The notes under the pieces: model-generated
The model's input: the letters and a program-made list of their open reading frames with translations, nothing else
Database searches by the model: none
What the model was told of the DNA's origin: nothing
DNA from: Chloroflexia bacterium
GTDB taxonomy: Bacteria; Chloroflexota; Chloroflexia; Thermomicrobiales; JALYUS01
Length of the DNA stretch: 13,067 nucleotides
Assembly: GCA_025928215.1 (NCBI GenBank)
Contig: JAICJW010000082.1
Coordinates: 1-13,067, forward strand
Reading direction: 5' to 3'
Shown here: piece after piece, positions 11,621 through 13,067 of the stretch
Layout of the letters: each line of letters begins with the position of its first letter
Numbering within the stretch: the stretch's first letter is position 1
Translations under genes and position numbers: made by a program

Positions 11621-13067
11621 ATGGCAAAGGCAACAACAGCGATGACACTCCTCGATCTACTGGCCGGTACAGACGATCACGACGCGCTGATCGCGCCGGA
11701 AAAGCCATCGCTCACGTACGCGCAGATACGGGCGAACGTCGTCGCGCTGGCAGCGCAACTGAACGGGATGGGCTTAGGACAGGGCGACCGGATCGCCATT
11801 GCGATGGGCAACGGCCCGGAGATGGTGCTCACCTATATCGGCACGACGCTCTGCGGCACGGCGGCACCCCTCAATCCGAACTACAAGCAGGATGAGTTCG
11901 CCTTCTATTTCGAAGACACGCAAGCGAAGGCGCTGATCACGCTGCCCGGCACGATCCCGGCGGCGCACGCGGCAGCGACGGACGATATGACGATCATCGA
12001 GGCGCTGCCCCAGGCGGATGGCACGCTCGCGCTTAAGGTGGTCAAGAACGCGCGACCCGCCCGCCCCGAGGCCCTCGCCGGGCCGGACGACATCGCGATG
12101 ATCCTCCACACGAGCGGCACGACGAGCCGCCCGAAGCGCGTGCCAATTCGCCACCGCAACCTGGCGGCGTCCGCGCACAATATCGCCACCACCTACGCGC
12201 TCTCGGATCGGGATCGCTCGCTCTGCGTGATGCCCCTCTTTCACATCCATGCGCTCGTCGCCTCGATGCTCGCTACCTTCACCTCCGGTGGCACGGTGAT
12301 CTGCCCGACGGGCGGCTTCAACGCGCTGGAGTTCTGGAACATCGTGGACGCATTCAAGCCGACGTGGTACTCCGCCGTCCCGACGATGCATCAAGTGTTG
12401 CTCTCCCGCGCCGACCGCAACGCGGACGTGATTAAGGCGAACCCATTCCGCTTCATCCGCTCCGGCAGTTCATCGCTCGCGCCGATTGTCATGGAGCGAA
12501 TGGAGGCGGCCTTCGGCGCGCCCGTGCTGGAAAACTACGGCATGACCGAGGCGACGCACCAGATGACCTCCAATCCGCTGCCGCCGAAGGTGCATAAAGC
12601 GGGAACGGTGGGCATCGGCTTTGGCGTGGACGTCGGCATTATGGACGAGGCCGGCAATCTGGTTCCGCAGGGCGAACTCGGCGAAGTCGTCGTCAAGGGG
12701 CCGAATGTCATTGACGGCTACGAGAATAACCCGGAGGCGAACGCGACCGCCTTCGTCAACGGCTGGTTCCGCACCGGCGATCAGGGGAAGATAGACGAAG
12801 ACGGCTATCTCTCCCTTACCGGGCGGTTGAAGGAGTTGATCAACCGGGGCGGCGAGAAGATTTCCCCACTCGAGATTGATGACATCCTCCTGCGGCACGC
12901 GGCGGTCGCGGAAGCGCTCGCCTTCGCCGTGCCACATCCGACGCTCGGCGAGGAGGTCCACGCGGCGGTTGTGCTCAAAGGAGACGCGACCGAGCGCGAG
13001 TTGCGCGCCTATTGCGCCGAGCGGCTGGCGGAATACAAGGTGCCGCGCCGCTTCCATGTGCTGGAAG
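11621..13067 (+). CDS. Acyl-CoA ligase of the AAE3/Pcs60 (oxalate-CoA ligase) type, cut by the window edge
   Basis: 482 codons are open to the last base with no stop. It is an ANL-superfamily adenylating enzyme: ATP loop HTSGTTSRPK (163-172), the A5 motif YGMTEATH (306-313), TGD (385-387) and the hinge INRGGEKISP (407-416). The segment AAPLNPNY near 85-92, SGTTSRPK followed by a V-P-I/L turn, PLFHIHALVAS, the FW and TWYSAVPT run and MTSNPLPP all track the plant AAE3 and yeast Pcs60 oxalyl-CoA synthetases rather than acetyl-CoA or long-chain ligases. Such enzymes make acyl-AMP and then acyl-CoA from ATP. The C-terminal catalytic Lys motif lies beyond the window. Arg replaces the usual Gly after the loop Lys (PKRVP), as in some members of this branch. 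Oxalate as the substrate is an inference. Confidence 0.9.
   Translation, partial: MAKATTAMTLLDLLAGTDDHDALIAPEKPSLTYAQIRANVVALAAQLNGMGLGQGDRIAIAMGNGPEMVLTYIGTTLCGTAAPLNPNYKQDEFAFYFEDTQAKALITLPGTIPAAHAAATDDMTIIEALPQADGTLALKVVKNARPARPEALAGPDDIAMILHTSGTTSRPKRVPIRHRNLAASAHNIATTYALSDRDRSLCVMPLFHIHALVASMLATFTSGGTVICPTGGFNALEFWNIVDAFKPTWYSAVPTMHQVLLSRADRNADVIKANPFRFIRSGSSSLAPIVMERMEAAFGAPVLENYGMTEATHQMTSNPLPPKVHKAGTVGIGFGVDVGIMDEAGNLVPQGELGEVVVKGPNVIDGYENNPEANATAFVNGWFRTGDQGKIDEDGYLSLTGRLKELINRGGEKISPLEIDDILLRHAAVAEALAFAVPHPTLGEEVHAAVVLKGDATERELRAYCAERLAEYKVPRRFHVLE

Noticed and set aside
1..13067. CRISPR array, integrase, transposase or att-site signs of a mobile island.
   Set aside because: No regularly spaced repeats, no recombinase gene and no long flanking direct repeats were found by eye.

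Overview
The window is about 13 kb of GC-rich bacterial chromosome. It carries nine recognisable or well-supported protein genes, one small orphan gene, one frameshifted small gene and one gene cut by the right edge. No tRNA, rRNA, CRISPR array or insertion sequence is visible. The gene mix (SelB, a Gmad2-LysM protein, a non-canonical M1 peptidase, a mitochondrial-type iron alcohol dehydrogenase and an AAE3/Pcs60-type acyl-CoA ligase), together with sigma70-like promoters and good Shine-Dalgarno sites, would suit a Chloroflexota-like or similar GC-rich environmental bacterium. That placement is an inference; nothing here is diagnostic.

Layout. 1-411 is a relatively AT-rich leader with one convincing promoter (228-256). 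It drives a protein carrying the EXORDIUM/PHI-1 signature (412-1596, +). This gene meets a small unknown gene (1648-1971, -) tail to tail across a hairpin. Next come four minus-strand genes read from right to left: Gmad2-LysM protein (7077-6577), M1-like peptidase (6540-5086), selB (5021-3054) and an APH-like kinase (3038-2148). selB and the kinase are 15 bases apart. The peptidase has its own promoter, placed so that the transcript would begin at its ATG. A 15-bp perfect inverted repeat overlaps its stop and separates it from selB.

Divergent from the LysM gene is a plus-strand hydroxyacid-oxoacid transhydrogenase-like iron alcohol dehydrogenase (7206-8483). It meets a zinc alcohol dehydrogenase (9628-8528, -) tail to tail, again across a long inverted repeat. 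The zinc dehydrogenase is the last gene of a minus-strand cluster: hisC-like aminotransferase (11402-10299), frameshifted small gene A (10277-9896), small gene B (9912-9673), dehydrogenase. An intergenic block with two C-rich/G-rich palindromic repeats, each with a G-quadruplex-type run, separates hisC from a divergent acyl-CoA ligase resembling oxalate-CoA ligase (11621 to the window end).

Working together: selB implies selenocysteine decoding somewhere in this genome, although no selA, selD, tRNA-Sec or obvious selenoprotein lies here. The two dehydrogenases, the ligase and the aminotransferase are metabolic, but no single pathway joins them convincingly. The least explained unit is the overlapping pair of small genes A and B between hisC and the zinc dehydrogenase, where gene A needs one frame change to read through.
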